This document shows positions 19,001 to 24,845 of a DNA stretch of 35,512 nt, piece by piece. Numbering within the stretch: position 1 is the stretch's first letter; the number at the start of each line of letters is the position of its first letter. Below the pieces are notes generated by a model. The model had not been told where the DNA came from, searched no databases, and saw only the letters and a list, made by a program, of their open reading frames with translations. A program made the translations under genes and the position numbers. The DNA comes from a virus: the IMG/VR virus record IMGVR_UViG_3300010158_000183, positions 1-35,512 of that record. One strand, written 5' to 3'.

Positions 19001-20970
19001 TTGATCATAGTTTTGACATGATCTGTTATTTCAGTTTCTGTCATAGACCCAATCGGTCCGTTAAGAGGATTGTTTGTAAGAGACAGGGGTATTTGATAAG
19101 AGCCACGCAAGGTTGGTACGGCGGTGGTATTATAAATTTTAAATAAAACATTTGAGTAAACAGGTAACAAATTATTAAAATTTACAAAATAATTTGCAGA
19201 TGTTGTTGTTGTAGAATAATCTAATTTAGATAGTTTAATATTATTAACATATACATCAAATTCAAACTGGGCTTTTACTGGATTAGAAATTGCAGTAAGT
19301 TGAATACTTGCAGTCGAAGCTATAGTTGTTTGAAATTGTAAAATAGGTATTTGAGGTTTATCTAATTCTTGCCAGACATTCACAAATACATCGCCTGTCA
19401 AATTAAAATATTTTAAATAAGTTGTAGACGTAGGTACATTAGTTAAAATATTATTATTCGAAATCGTAATTATGCCTGTCATAAAATAATTATTAAACAG
19501 GTAACTTCCAACTCCGACACTATTTTTATATAATAACGGAAAACCTAACACAGGATCAATCGGACCTGTTCCGACAGCATAATTAAATAATTTGTTTCCA
19601 GAAAAATCTGATTGATAATGCATACGGTCGCTGTAGCTGTTTCCTTCATTATCAAATAAATCAAATAAAGGAAATTCGTTTAGAGCCCGGTGTTGTTGAG
19701 AAAAAATCCATCGGTTTCCATCAAAGTGCCAACTTGTTCCTAAATATGTCTTTCCATAATTAACTATAATAGAAGATTCAATAGGTGGCCTCTGAACTTC
19801 TAATAGTTGAATTTGATAAACACCATTTACTTTGGTGAAATTAACTTCGTATACAGTTCCTCTAACTTCTTGATTTTTATCTGCATTAAAAATTATTTTA
19901 TTACCTTGTGCTAAGGGAACGCCGTCGACAAAATAACCTTCTGCACCTTCTACTATATTAAACGCATCTATAGTATCTGTATCGATAATGTCAATTTTTA
20001 AAATGCCTACTGTACCGAAATTATATAATTTAAGATTGGCATTAAATTCAACAATAGGTCTCTTTGCCCGGGCACTTGCATCATATACCGGAACAGTTCC
20101 GTTTACGGTAGCACTAGTGTTTATTATTTCTTTATGGACCCATCGATTGTATCTCGACCAAGGATTTAAATCTCGACTAGCACGATTTATAGTAATATAT
20201 TCTGGAAACTCTGAAAGAGAATTAGCATTATCAAAAGGATAGTGATCAAAGGGAAGTGTATCAAAATTTTCTAAAAAATCTTTGTTTATTATAATAGAAG
20301 CAGTCAGCTGATCATAATCTACTAATACAATAGAAGTGCCGACTCCTTCGACAAAGTATGTTTTATTTTGATAGTTTTTTGGAGAGACATGGGATGAAAA
20401 TTTAATTTTCATCCCATTAGATAAAGACTGTTGTTCCGTTGACCCTATGTTTGTTATGTAACTAAAAGTGTAATTTGATTTTCCTATAATATCAGTTTCA
20501 ACGTTTATAATAGAGTTAAAAGAATCGATAAAAATAGTTTCAGGACCTGTAGGTAACCAATAATATTCTTGATAATTTGTAAACTTATCCCAGCTGATAT
20601 GTGGGTTATAAGAATAGACCGAAGATCCATATAGCTTATTAAAATCTCCAGGTAATCCACTTTGTATTAAAATTGTATTAGTTAAATCGTCTATTCCGAT
20701 CGCTCTTTGTATATTTTGTAATTCATCATACACAACTAGCGCGGGATTGAACTGATAATCTCTACGAAATTCCAGTACTTCCGAAATATAATTATCTGTC
20801 AAAACATTATAATTTGGAGATAGTCTGCTACCTATAAAACCGCTAATGCGCTCTAATTGAGCCGGTTGTATTAATTGGTCAAGCGTACTAGACAAAAACT
20901 TTTTATTTTTATCTGTTTGAAAATACTCGGGTAGTAAATTAGATGAATTAATTTTATTATCGTTAGACAT
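7057..20970 (-). CDS. Giant multidomain baseplate/tail structural protein (4637 aa)
   Basis: One uninterrupted 13.9-kb frame starts at an ATG at 20970 with an AGGAA ribosome site, one base after the gp6 stop, so it sits where T4 has gp7. Residues 1-160 (LPEYFQTDKNKKF, FRRDYQFNPAL, YEYYWLPTGP-like text) resemble the start of large structural proteins of marine T4-like phages, as I remember them. Internal modules include: a Y-V/I-N-G beta module repeated near residues 794, 4077 and 4188; a conserved region near 900-1180 (RPHTHPWEMLGL); an FG-GAP propeller at about 1975-2445; GxxYxxPPxVxI units near 2855, 2900, 3210 and 3255; HGFLTG units near 3490 and 4395; and a RGTLGT unit near 4320. There is no transmembrane segment or obvious enzyme site. 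T4 gp7 has 1032 residues, so this is over four times larger. It probably replaces several wedge or fibre proteins; homology to gp7 is not shown. Confidence 0.85.
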   Translation of the reverse strand: MSNDNKINSSNLLPEYFQTDKNKKFLSSTLDQLIQPAQLERISGFIGSRLSPNYNVLTDNYISEVLEFRRDYQFNPALVVYDELQNIQRAIGIDDLTNTILIQSGLPGDFNKLYGSSVYSYNPHISWDKFTNYQEYYWLPTGPETIFIDSFNSIINVETDIIGKSNYTFSYITNIGSTEQQSLSNGMKIKFSSHVSPKNYQNKTYFVEGVGTSIVLVDYDQLTASIIINKDFLENFDTLPFDHYPFDNANSLSEFPEYITINRASRDLNPWSRYNRWVHKEIINTSATVNGTVPVYDASARAKRPIVEFNANLKLYNFGTVGILKIDIIDTDTIDAFNIVEGAEGYFVDGVPLAQGNKIIFNADKNQEVRGTVYEVNFTKVNGVYQIQLLEVQRPPIESSIIVNYGKTYLGTSWHFDGNRWIFSQQHRALNEFPLFDLFDNEGNSYSDRMHYQSDFSGNKLFNYAVGTGPIDPVLGFPLLYKNSVGVGSYLFNNYFMTGIITISNNNILTNVPTSTTYLKYFNLTGDVFVNVWQELDKPQIPILQFQTTIASTASIQLTAISNPVKAQFEFDVYVNNIKLSKLDYSTTTTSANYFVNFNNLLPVYSNVLFKIYNTTAVPTLRGSYQIPLSLTNNPLNGPIGSMTETEITDHVKTMINASSNFSGNYPGLNNLRDLAVYKGTQLISNANPLPFAFLFIGDKYHNLIDAVQDAGEKYNQFKLSFLKQIASQSDQIDYVSAVDIAISNINQNKKNVDSYSLSDMIGYGQDKIVRTWTVTDSRNTVYPLTNSFDLSTLNLRSVLVYINGVQLISNIDYKFIPTDSSVEFLIKLKVGDVITINDYQDTSKCYIPPTPSKLGLYPVFVPSIYVDNTYITPQKVIQGHDGSITIAYNDYRDEVILELEKRIYNNIKAAYRSELFDINSVLPGNFRNSEYSTFDVTQVLEADFIKWAGIFGIDYSTNPTFDEFNSFTWNYTGAVESNGNTPVSGYWRNIYKILYDTERPHTHPWEMLGLSQKPNDWESTYGPAPYTSGNQILWDYVETGGGNPIYARPGLNKILPVNQYGELIPPDQLLSNTTAYSIRRPFVFGDQGPVETAWRRSSFYPFAIQRLLALIKPAVYSSLLYDPSRINLNIAKQWTYGDNHQFLNPKNVVIYGDNGALTNGYSVYVSEYGQQRSTNYIKELKKDLKYFNINLFYKVGGFINKNNMTVLIDAYSPTSIDPGAILPQEDYSLFLNSSSPVGSANISGIVIQKLNGKFSVKGYDQYRGFFNVYLPTRNNSTPPLTIGGISESYVTWSSASSPGPVGLSTVDTTSAKTAPTTLFYTQGQLVSYKNKYYRVKVSHTAESSFNESLYVQLSELPITGGVTVQRAAGFSTQITKIPYGTEFSTIQEVYDFIIGYGHYLESRGFIFDEYNVDLGEILNWNFSAKEFLFWTSQHWVENSLITLSPFANQIKFKSNVAVVDNLFDSFHEYSILRADGKPFSQKNLSVNRADGICTISTNNTTQGIYFAILRPVQKEHGMVFKNTSLFNDTIFDIETGYRQLRVKLSGLRTSGWKGDFSAPGFVYDTANIHTWKPYIDYVYADTVSVNGKYYSAKQDIVGSATFNVSAGWILLDKKPVAGLIPNFDYKIGQFPDFYNLNIDNFDAGQEKMAQHLTGYTPRPNLNNIFSSPIAQYKFYQGYIREKGTKNSISKLSKASLYNLQGQIDYSEEWAFRVGCYGSFSTYNEIEFPLIEGTFLESPQLLNFVSTKPIEQNDLTVHVVSSDLQIMPKDFNVNSVFSTTGTDSLLINTAGYVRIDDVTATAYNENSLLDIANSSLPEGITVWLGFKADGDWDVLRYENTGVRIIGAYVSSRGVSITFTTDITHNLQVGDIIFCSHFNSQVDGIYRIFDTPTSREITVLSSLSTINSTNSTVFPGLLFKFISQRFPTLSQIPSDYRLLKLPYGSKLWIDDDGTGRWAVYQKVKNYAISSIQNSDSSTVEFGRVISKRKNSNVLMVAAPYGLGTIDTSPEIQGNLGGSGNTVIQPIVTNLTTASGKIYVYDVSKTTPELFFKYDINQDGYASVFYHHSRYPIETGKAMIYDDIDFNRTNFGLLFVGAPGACATVSDSIEGGLRYSTGHGTISTLVQEGLVKISSKSSKTLSQKTEFVLLSPDNSSNYQRFGSSLFVQRNSDVKLLLVGAPATGTTGTGAVYSYMVDSSEQSLKITYTGVVLPQNTDSISIGSLWGYSISGSDDAKFIAISAPGSQISTGFVSIYQQLANKLDPIQTINGSDFGFSKRDEFGSAITVSPDGRYLFVSAPSYLHSDGSYGRVLIFINNSGTFILNQILTNPYKGRGMKFGKAIDCNSDASDLIISAGSGSTPQHTTFDSKSPFGSVTFDTNETVLVDFLGNSGAVYVYNKKDPHGSFSLDDELNPTNHVTNSEYGISLQVDDNNVYVGSPFLADQWKPDQNGLFYQFKKINPSIGSWQKLREQPDLVDVNQFQKISLIDTFSEKIVDYLDIIDPVKGKIPGVAKQELKYISSYDPAIYSIGTASVNVNTNISWLDDHVGELWWDLSTVKYMWYEQGELKYRKNNWGKLFPGATIDVYEWVGTKYLPNEWSVIADTTAGLVESISGQPKYPTGNVMAVKQVYTSSGSLTNYYYYWVKNKITIPATKNRRKSSFEVASLIADPVSYGYKFLSPIAPSALSLANIGTELVSNNINLNIALDKTNNIINKHTEWLLLQEGNVDSRPNTLLEKKLIDSLLGHDSLGNPVPDPKLSQRMAYGIDIRPRQSMFIDRQKALRNLVGFVNKILISNQLTGNYNFDKLKSEQPHPDQYSHTYDQVVEDIVLRDIIKTARLVQAEISCTVQNGKINTVEIVNQGFGYKIPPTVTIYSNDLGTEAIITTEIDLNGKVISADIKNPGNNYTTAPILSVRPYTVLVLTDTDSNGKWAMYSWDKLTNQWIKIRTQLYNTSLYWKYVDYKSSTFNEYTPYSATIPSLGYLSSLVDAQINQYIKVNNSSDGNYIILEKTQPDAGNFSNNYNLVFKQNGTIQLLDTLWSSSSGNLGFSTLNYDQTLFDQTADIELTNIIDALKNDIFVGELKVNWNLFFFSAVKYALTEQKLLDWAFKTSFINVTNYAGNLDQRPVYKLQDSSYFINYISEVKPYHTQIRNYTTNHTYVDPSQTFTTDFDLPAIYNTLTNSYQPITLNDNFLNTYPWKAWAENYKFYVDSIDIGNPGSNYATPPTVELQTADGDFGSGATAKAYITGGQISKIIVLSSGKNYLKPPKVIIHSNDPNVKPAVAYARLANGTVRNNLIGMKFDRISTNNSFESTATVDTFICDGFTTNFELSWLADTTKSKMMVTLDGSYVLLSDFKIDFFTKNINGYLKKLCKIVFLNYTPKFNQRLSVAYNKNIELFNATERILNFYTATSGMPGLELGQLMTGIDFPKTNIQSLPFNYVLIWDQSNSNFGQDVFADNSNYYNLSRVVEKIPAPKLDNSVTVYTNTINLKTKIFKIQDHGFLTGTTVLYNAQGFLPIDGLVDGRVYFVRIIDSNNFSLYNTLANASNETSMIGLCDLRGRGNDLQTLTSVIDYNEIKVDTTENIKIGQLVNIISKTNAENKLNTTTDVTVVSIDHDTSRIFLSDPLVAGLDIGDIVEFWTFDSNSSLYDSNIIGGTFDNVGISNPFGINPEEINLISPEGISIDGSEFFTPDYGHAPEELVPGNTLDSFSLNVYTINDRSAPTVISSYAPLNNNAITTIKLSIQPTNPASISVYYQNKIFTYSNNTDFTQYVDSTEFTIDWINNTLIIAPQSSGGNIGYRIISIGGEAFGTYRGVIDSASQSFTNNEPIGQVQSLSDINTVKDAIVYVNGESIQQRSLGFHSTSTVSYCYFELGPVSTNNNRAATTVYNLPNGDNNIHSFFFGNTYKLFNEINQQMFTITASSFTSTATLTYPPKVILPEAVQAIVEINTGTGFKIMLPPPVTYYNITDRRISTFLIDPQNRFPQNRDYSSITQNITTAIPAGSNGIQVKSVKDFAEIYQIGRVLVGTSNKLFGSNTGVIIEDIDYVKNEIYFNATTAVPLEAGDVIDFYIYDVNVSYDPDTVRVYINGRQIFKDADFTVDSHNNSVTINDRLLAIDDVVAILWFPKGFYDYDIVGSQVTLSNFDVDAELNVITYTNHDNMMIETTTYSGNSVGRFKTARPILNNNYIWIILNGIPLINTVDYTVLNDRFTVQLSERYQLTDADRVEVISITDQGLNARVVGFRMFNDIFNRTSFKRLSAQNSTKLAQALKVTDTEIVVDDALVLTRPIISKKIPGVIIIEGERIEFYRIDGNVLSQLRRGTLGTSPSTYLEVGTRVTDQNNDQTMPFQETVLRQSFLTTSTTSTYQIHSESDTLNDGIVLGNHVITISTSSINLGNGIITVPNHGFLTGEAVLYSSHGNTPINGLVDKNTYFVRKISVNSFSLYDTSSNASNELSVQGSIKLNGYGNNSQTLEMNVPAVDQLMVFYGGRPLRKSGIFVQDTSLSYDNNLISTENIMTTATISLLPSDAKLGDAFRIIETNQVWIYENSLAADAIKGYVYRGLNYHPPEFSINTSTHQLTLNISEGIEANVKVVIIKKQSTYNSNWNYLNTGTSLQARFLQAKSAQLPDIWYYGGNHG
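7560..10500 (-). repeat. Duplicated HGFLTG module in the giant protein
   Basis: Two segments of about 75-80 residues, near 3490-3565 (DNA about 10280-10500) and 4393-4470 (about 7560-7790), share HGFLTG, then VLY, then PI(D/N)GLVD, YFVR, NxFSLY(N/D)T and NASNE. They end in G(R/Y)GN(D/N)xQTL. They are clearly paralogous, while third positions differ at many sites, so the duplication is old. A weaker relative (THNLQVGDIIF) lies near residue 1870. The coordinates span both copies, with unrelated sequence between them. Confidence 0.8.
13650..15045 (-). other. FG-GAP (integrin-alpha-like) beta-propeller inside the giant protein
   Basis: Residues about 1975-2445 contain about seven FG...GAP-type units: FGRVISKRKNSNVLMVAAP; FGLLFVGAPG; RFGSSLFVQRN...LLLVGAPA; WGYSISGSDDAKFIAISAPG; EFGSAITVSPDGRYLFVSAP; KFGKAIDCNSDASDLIISAG; and EYGISLQVDDNNVYVGSP. 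Several are followed by GxVxxY strands, and DINQDGYASV near residue 2050 resembles a calcium-binding FG-GAP loop. These are hallmarks of integrin-alpha-type seven-bladed propellers, which bind protein or glycan ligands. Confidence 0.75.
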
Positions 20971-20971
20971 T

Positions 20972-23900
20972 TTAATTTCCTACGTTAGTGATTATCATTG
21001 TAGAATTTAATTGACTAGCAGTTATTGCATCAATAATTTCAATGTTATCAATCGTTGTTCCGCTAATAAAAATTTCATTGCTAGCACAGGTTATTTCATA
21101 TAAACTTCCAAAATTATTAATTACCGGAACTATTATAAAGTTAGTAATATTGGGAGTCAGTAAATTCATTACATAAGTTGACAATTCACTAAAATTAAAA
21201 GTTTGACCAAAGTCCCAATTTTCTAAAGAAAAGAAGTAATTAATAGCATTAAAAATTTGTGTTTTTATTTCGTTATCACTTATCGGAATCGCAGGATTCC
21301 TTACTGCTTTAAACGTCGCTTGCAAGTTTATATCTGCTAAACTACCAAATAATATTTTATAAGACACAGGGTGATAGACTATCTCGTCACTTATTGTTTT
21401 AATTTGATTTAAAGAAGAATCAAAGTTATTAGATAAATCCTGACTAGTAGGGGGAAGAGGCGCTGGACCAACTTGCGTAGCTAACCAACTTCTGTAAGAA
21501 TTATCATAACTAGCAGTTAATACATAAATGTCCATGATATTGCTTTTTCCTGGATCTATTCTTCTTTCTTTGCCGCTATTATGAACGTAATGAAATTTCA
21601 ATCCGCCTCGGCCGGGGTATCCAAAATAATCCGGCCGAAATATCCAGCCATTGCCGGTATCGTGAAATTGTTGTGACGAATACTGTTTAACTACGTTTAA
21701 CGACGGGTCACTAAAATAATATAGATGCCCATCTTTGGGGTCAACTACAGTTTTTTCATCCGTGGCAGTTGTTGCCGTAATCGGTGTTGATGTTTGGTTA
21801 ACTACTTGATATCTAACCCCGTCTGATAATTTTTGAAAATAGACATAATTGCCAGAGCCTCCGACAATTTTTTTAAAGGTATCTGGTTCTGAAATTACTC
21901 CAGAATTATTATAATCATAAAAACTAACTAATACTTTAGATGGATCAGTATAGCCGTCCGGCTCAATAATATAGTTGTCTATCTGTAGCGAATAATCTTT
22001 GTTTAAGCTGTTAAATGTTGCAGGATCTGTATTGAAAGAAAGAATATCTATTTTGTCTTTCAACACAGTGTTTGTAATATAATCAAAATTTACATCAGTT
22101 GGATCAATGTAAAATCCTGTTTCGTTTTCGCTTTCAAAAATGTAATTAGTAGATCTGTATTGTACCAAATATTTATTTCCTTGCCAAATAAATGCAATTA
22201 ACCAACTCGAATCTAAATTAGCAGAAGTGGTATTTCCTTGGTAATCTAAAGAAAAAGGTTTTACTAAATTTAAATTTACATCAGATATAATATTCCAAGT
22301 TCTAGTAACTTTATCAAAACTTAAACCAAAGTTTTTTTGTATTAAACATAAATTAACCAATTGCATTTCAAAAGTGTAAGAATAAACTGTATTAAATGCA
22401 GGAATTATTTCAACAGGTGCGTATCCACTAGGCACAACATTATTTAAAATAATAGGCCCAGTGCCGTCATTTAGTGGTCCTTTGCCGGAGTTACTACCAT
22501 TTCCGATAACTTGAACTACTTTAGACCAAATATAGTCCGTTCCTTCCAGATTTTGAAACTTAATTAAACAACCAAGAGATACATAAAACAAATTAGTTGA
22601 TATGCCTGTACCTACACTAAGAGCTAACAGATCTGCCGCAGATTGATTTTTAAAATACCCTCGAGAGCTACCAGATACCTTGTTTACCTGTTTCCATATT
22701 AAATTTAAATAAACAAGGTCTTCTCTCGGATATCGATCAAGATAAAATGATCGCATAGTAGTTGAAGAAATTAGCGGCTCTACTTGTTTTTTAATCACGG
22801 TTAATATATCGTTTTTATTCCTAAATGTAAATTCAAAATTTGCTTGATACTCATTTTTATAAAAAATTCCATCAGATGCAAATATATTAGTTTTACTATA
22901 TTTGCCACTAACGTCAAGAAGATCAAAATATTTACTTGTTCCGCTTACGACGCGAGCTGTAGATTTTATTTTTAATATATCAGTAGCAGCCGTCAATGGT
23001 GCTATGTTGTAATCTTCTCCGGTGACCATTCTATTTTGGGTATAATACGATTGCGGGGCTTTTTGTTGTATACTAATATTTGATTCAGTCGACGAGCTGT
23101 TTGAAACTGTATATTGTAGTCCCAATACTAATGTCAATGTTTGGGATTGCCCATTTTTATTCACGTAAGGAATTGATACTGATACACCGGCCATTTGTTC
23201 TGGTTTAATATTATAAGTAAGTCCGTTACTTTGTCGATATAGTAAATTAAAAGTTCCTTTAGGTAGGTTTCCAAAACTACCATCGGCAAAATTTAAATCA
23301 ATTTGATCTTGATCTCGTGTTGTGATACTATAGATATTTCGTTGATCAATGTTTAAACTATTATAGATGATATTATTTCCAATTAAATTAGGAACAGCAG
23401 TCCATAAGTTATTGTAATTATTATTGTTATCTAATTGCCATAGCCAAACATCGGTATTATTAATATCGGTAATATTAATGCCAATTAGTTCATTAGGAAC
23501 AGGACTTGTTATAGTAAAATTAGATAATCCCAAAGAACCTTGTCGAAAATGTACAAAAAATCCTGTATTACCGCTACCAGAGCCTTGATTATCATTTTGA
23601 TATAAAAAGCTAAAGTTATTACCAGGGCGTGGAGGAACTTCGTATATTGCAGTTGCTTGACTAAATGTACAAGGTACTATTTCAAAGTTTGTAGGAATAC
23701 CATTTATGGTTTTATTAAAGGAAAATACAGGAACGTTAGTATTTTTACTATTAATAATATACTGTTCTGTTAATATACCATTTATAGTTTGTCTACCAGA
23801 CGGGGTGCCGAATATGTAAGATCCGGGCATACTAGAATTTAAAATACTTAAGAATTGATTATACCAATTTTTATTAGTAGAATCGTTCCATCCAACAACA

Positions 23901-24316
23901 GTGTTTGCTAAATTATTTCCAGCCGAGTCATAAACATTGTCGGTAGTAGTGATGGCGGTTATTTTAAGAAAACCGCTGGCGGGTGTATTTCTTTTAGGAA
24001 CATAGCTGATTAACTGAGCGAGCTGTAATATGCTATCTCGTCGACTAGCAGTTTCCAAAAAGTTTTCGCGTGCATTTAAATCAATACGAAAACTTAAATT
24101 TTGTCCTAAATACGCAATTAAGTCAATAAGAGCTATATATTCGCTACTTTCGAGGTAATCATTGAAATCTTCAGGATAATTTTGCTGAAGATACTCGATC
24201 ATTACTCTTCGAATAGTTTCAAAATCATAACTTTGAAAATCGGCGTTACGATAACTTTGGTAAATCTTGGTCCAATTTTCTGTTATTAAAAGTTTGTTGT
24301 TAGTTGATGGAATCAT
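20972..24316 (-). CDS. 6: Baseplate wedge subunit gp6 (1114 aa)
   Basis: Residues about 55-115 contain the gp6/baseplate-J signature (YIALIDLIAYLGQNLSFRID, then LNARENFLETASRRDSILQL, then SYVPKR). The C-terminal part, from about residue 985, has the J-like end (YKILFGSLADINLQATF, DNEIKTQIFNAI, FSELSTYVMNLLTPNI). In T4, gp6 dimers join neighbouring wedges and form the inner ring that transmits the conformational change of the baseplate; T4 gp6 has 660 residues, so this version has large inserted beta-rich regions in the middle (about 300-950). The position between gp25 and the giant protein matches the T4 wedge cluster. The ATG at 24316 has no evident ribosome site; a 57-bp gap with a hairpin and an ATAAATA box lies upstream. 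Confidence 0.9.
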   Translation of the reverse strand: MIPSTNNKLLITENWTKIYQSYRNADFQSYDFETIRRVMIEYLQQNYPEDFNDYLESSEYIALIDLIAYLGQNLSFRIDLNARENFLETASRRDSILQLAQLISYVPKRNTPASGFLKITAITTTDNVYDSAGNNLANTVVGWNDSTNKNWYNQFLSILNSSMPGSYIFGTPSGRQTINGILTEQYIINSKNTNVPVFSFNKTINGIPTNFEIVPCTFSQATAIYEVPPRPGNNFSFLYQNDNQGSGSGNTGFFVHFRQGSLGLSNFTITSPVPNELIGINITDINNTDVWLWQLDNNNNYNNLWTAVPNLIGNNIIYNSLNIDQRNIYSITTRDQDQIDLNFADGSFGNLPKGTFNLLYRQSNGLTYNIKPEQMAGVSVSIPYVNKNGQSQTLTLVLGLQYTVSNSSSTESNISIQQKAPQSYYTQNRMVTGEDYNIAPLTAATDILKIKSTARVVSGTSKYFDLLDVSGKYSKTNIFASDGIFYKNEYQANFEFTFRNKNDILTVIKKQVEPLISSTTMRSFYLDRYPREDLVYLNLIWKQVNKVSGSSRGYFKNQSAADLLALSVGTGISTNLFYVSLGCLIKFQNLEGTDYIWSKVVQVIGNGSNSGKGPLNDGTGPIILNNVVPSGYAPVEIIPAFNTVYSYTFEMQLVNLCLIQKNFGLSFDKVTRTWNIISDVNLNLVKPFSLDYQGNTTSANLDSSWLIAFIWQGNKYLVQYRSTNYIFESENETGFYIDPTDVNFDYITNTVLKDKIDILSFNTDPATFNSLNKDYSLQIDNYIIEPDGYTDPSKVLVSFYDYNNSGVISEPDTFKKIVGGSGNYVYFQKLSDGVRYQVVNQTSTPITATTATDEKTVVDPKDGHLYYFSDPSLNVVKQYSSQQFHDTGNGWIFRPDYFGYPGRGGLKFHYVHNSGKERRIDPGKSNIMDIYVLTASYDNSYRSWLATQVGPAPLPPTSQDLSNNFDSSLNQIKTISDEIVYHPVSYKILFGSLADINLQATFKAVRNPAIPISDNEIKTQIFNAINYFFSLENWDFGQTFNFSELSTYVMNLLTPNITNFIIVPVINNFGSLYEITCASNEIFISGTTIDNIEIIDAITASQLNSTMIITNVGN

Positions 24317-24373
24317 AATTTTTATTTTGTTATACCTATTTATTTTATATTTTATATAGGTATATTATTTTGT
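24317..24373 (-). promoter_or_regulatory. Gap upstream of gp6 with candidate late promoter box
   Basis: The 57-bp gap is almost pure A+T. On the coding strand AATAAATA (24344 to 24337) differs from the T4 late box TATAAATA by one base and would allow a leader of about 15 bases for gp6. The box partly overlaps the left arm of a perfect 9-bp inverted repeat. Neither element is proof of promoter activity in such AT-rich DNA. Confidence 0.4.
24331..24364. repeat. 9-bp perfect inverted repeat between gp25 and gp6
   Basis: TATACCTAT (24331-24339) and ATAGGTATA (24356-24364) are exact reverse complements around a 16-base A/T loop. A transcript could fold into a weak hairpin with two G-C pairs. There is no T-tract typical of a terminator, so an mRNA-processing or stability element, or a protein-binding site, is as likely. 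Confidence 0.6.
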
Positions 24374-24802
24374 TTAGAGGCCCACATCTTGATTAAAATT
24401 TAATTTTATTATAGCCGACTGGTTCGTATTTTTTAATAATACTGTTAATTCTAACAAATATCCTTGTTCGTATTCGTTTAAATTTATTTGTGTAACGGTA
24501 ACCCTCGGATCGCTATTGCATATTTGTGTAACATCGTCAACTATTGCTGTTCTTACTGAATCAGTTAGAGGTTCCATTAATAAATTCCATATAATACTAC
24601 CAAAATTAGGATTCATTACCCGTTCCCCCTTCTTGGTATTAAATTGATTTATAATGTCTTGCGTGACAATATCAAGATCGTACAAACGTGTATCAGGACT
24701 ACTATTGTTTATAGAACTAAATCCCCTGTAAAATTGACTTTGCTGTGTAGTATTTTGAACAGTATTTGAATTATTTGTGATTTCTAAATTTTTATATGGC
24801 AT
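24374..24802 (-). CDS. 25: Baseplate wedge subunit gp25 (142 aa)
   Basis: The protein has the gp25/GPW family signature: DLDIVTQDIINQF at residues 42-54, then GERVMNPNFGSIIWNLLMEP at 59-78, and a C-terminal beta strand pair with LELTVLLKN. The length is close to T4 gp25 (132 residues). In contractile tails gp25 is the conserved wedge core that anchors the first sheath disc to the baseplate. The EPR-like core motif appears here as GERVMNP. The ATG at 24802 has no ribosome site and is preceded at only 7 bases by an ATAAATA box. It lies between the spike gene and gp6. Confidence 0.92.
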   Translation of the reverse strand: MPYKNLEITNNSNTVQNTTQQSQFYRGFSSINNSSPDTRLYDLDIVTQDIINQFNTKKGERVMNPNFGSIIWNLLMEPLTDSVRTAIVDDVTQICNSDPRVTVTQINLNEYEQGYLLELTVLLKNTNQSAIIKLNFNQDVGL

Positions 24803-24845
24803 GATATGATATTTATTTTATAAAATTCTGTACATATTACTATGA
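24803..24845 (-). promoter_or_regulatory. Gap upstream of gp25 with ATAAATA box
   Basis: On the coding strand this 43-bp gap has AATAAATA (24817 to 24810), one base off the T4 late consensus, ending 7 bases before the gp25 ATG. Used as a late promoter, it would yield a nearly leaderless gp25 mRNA. Chance occurrence is possible. Confidence 0.35.
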
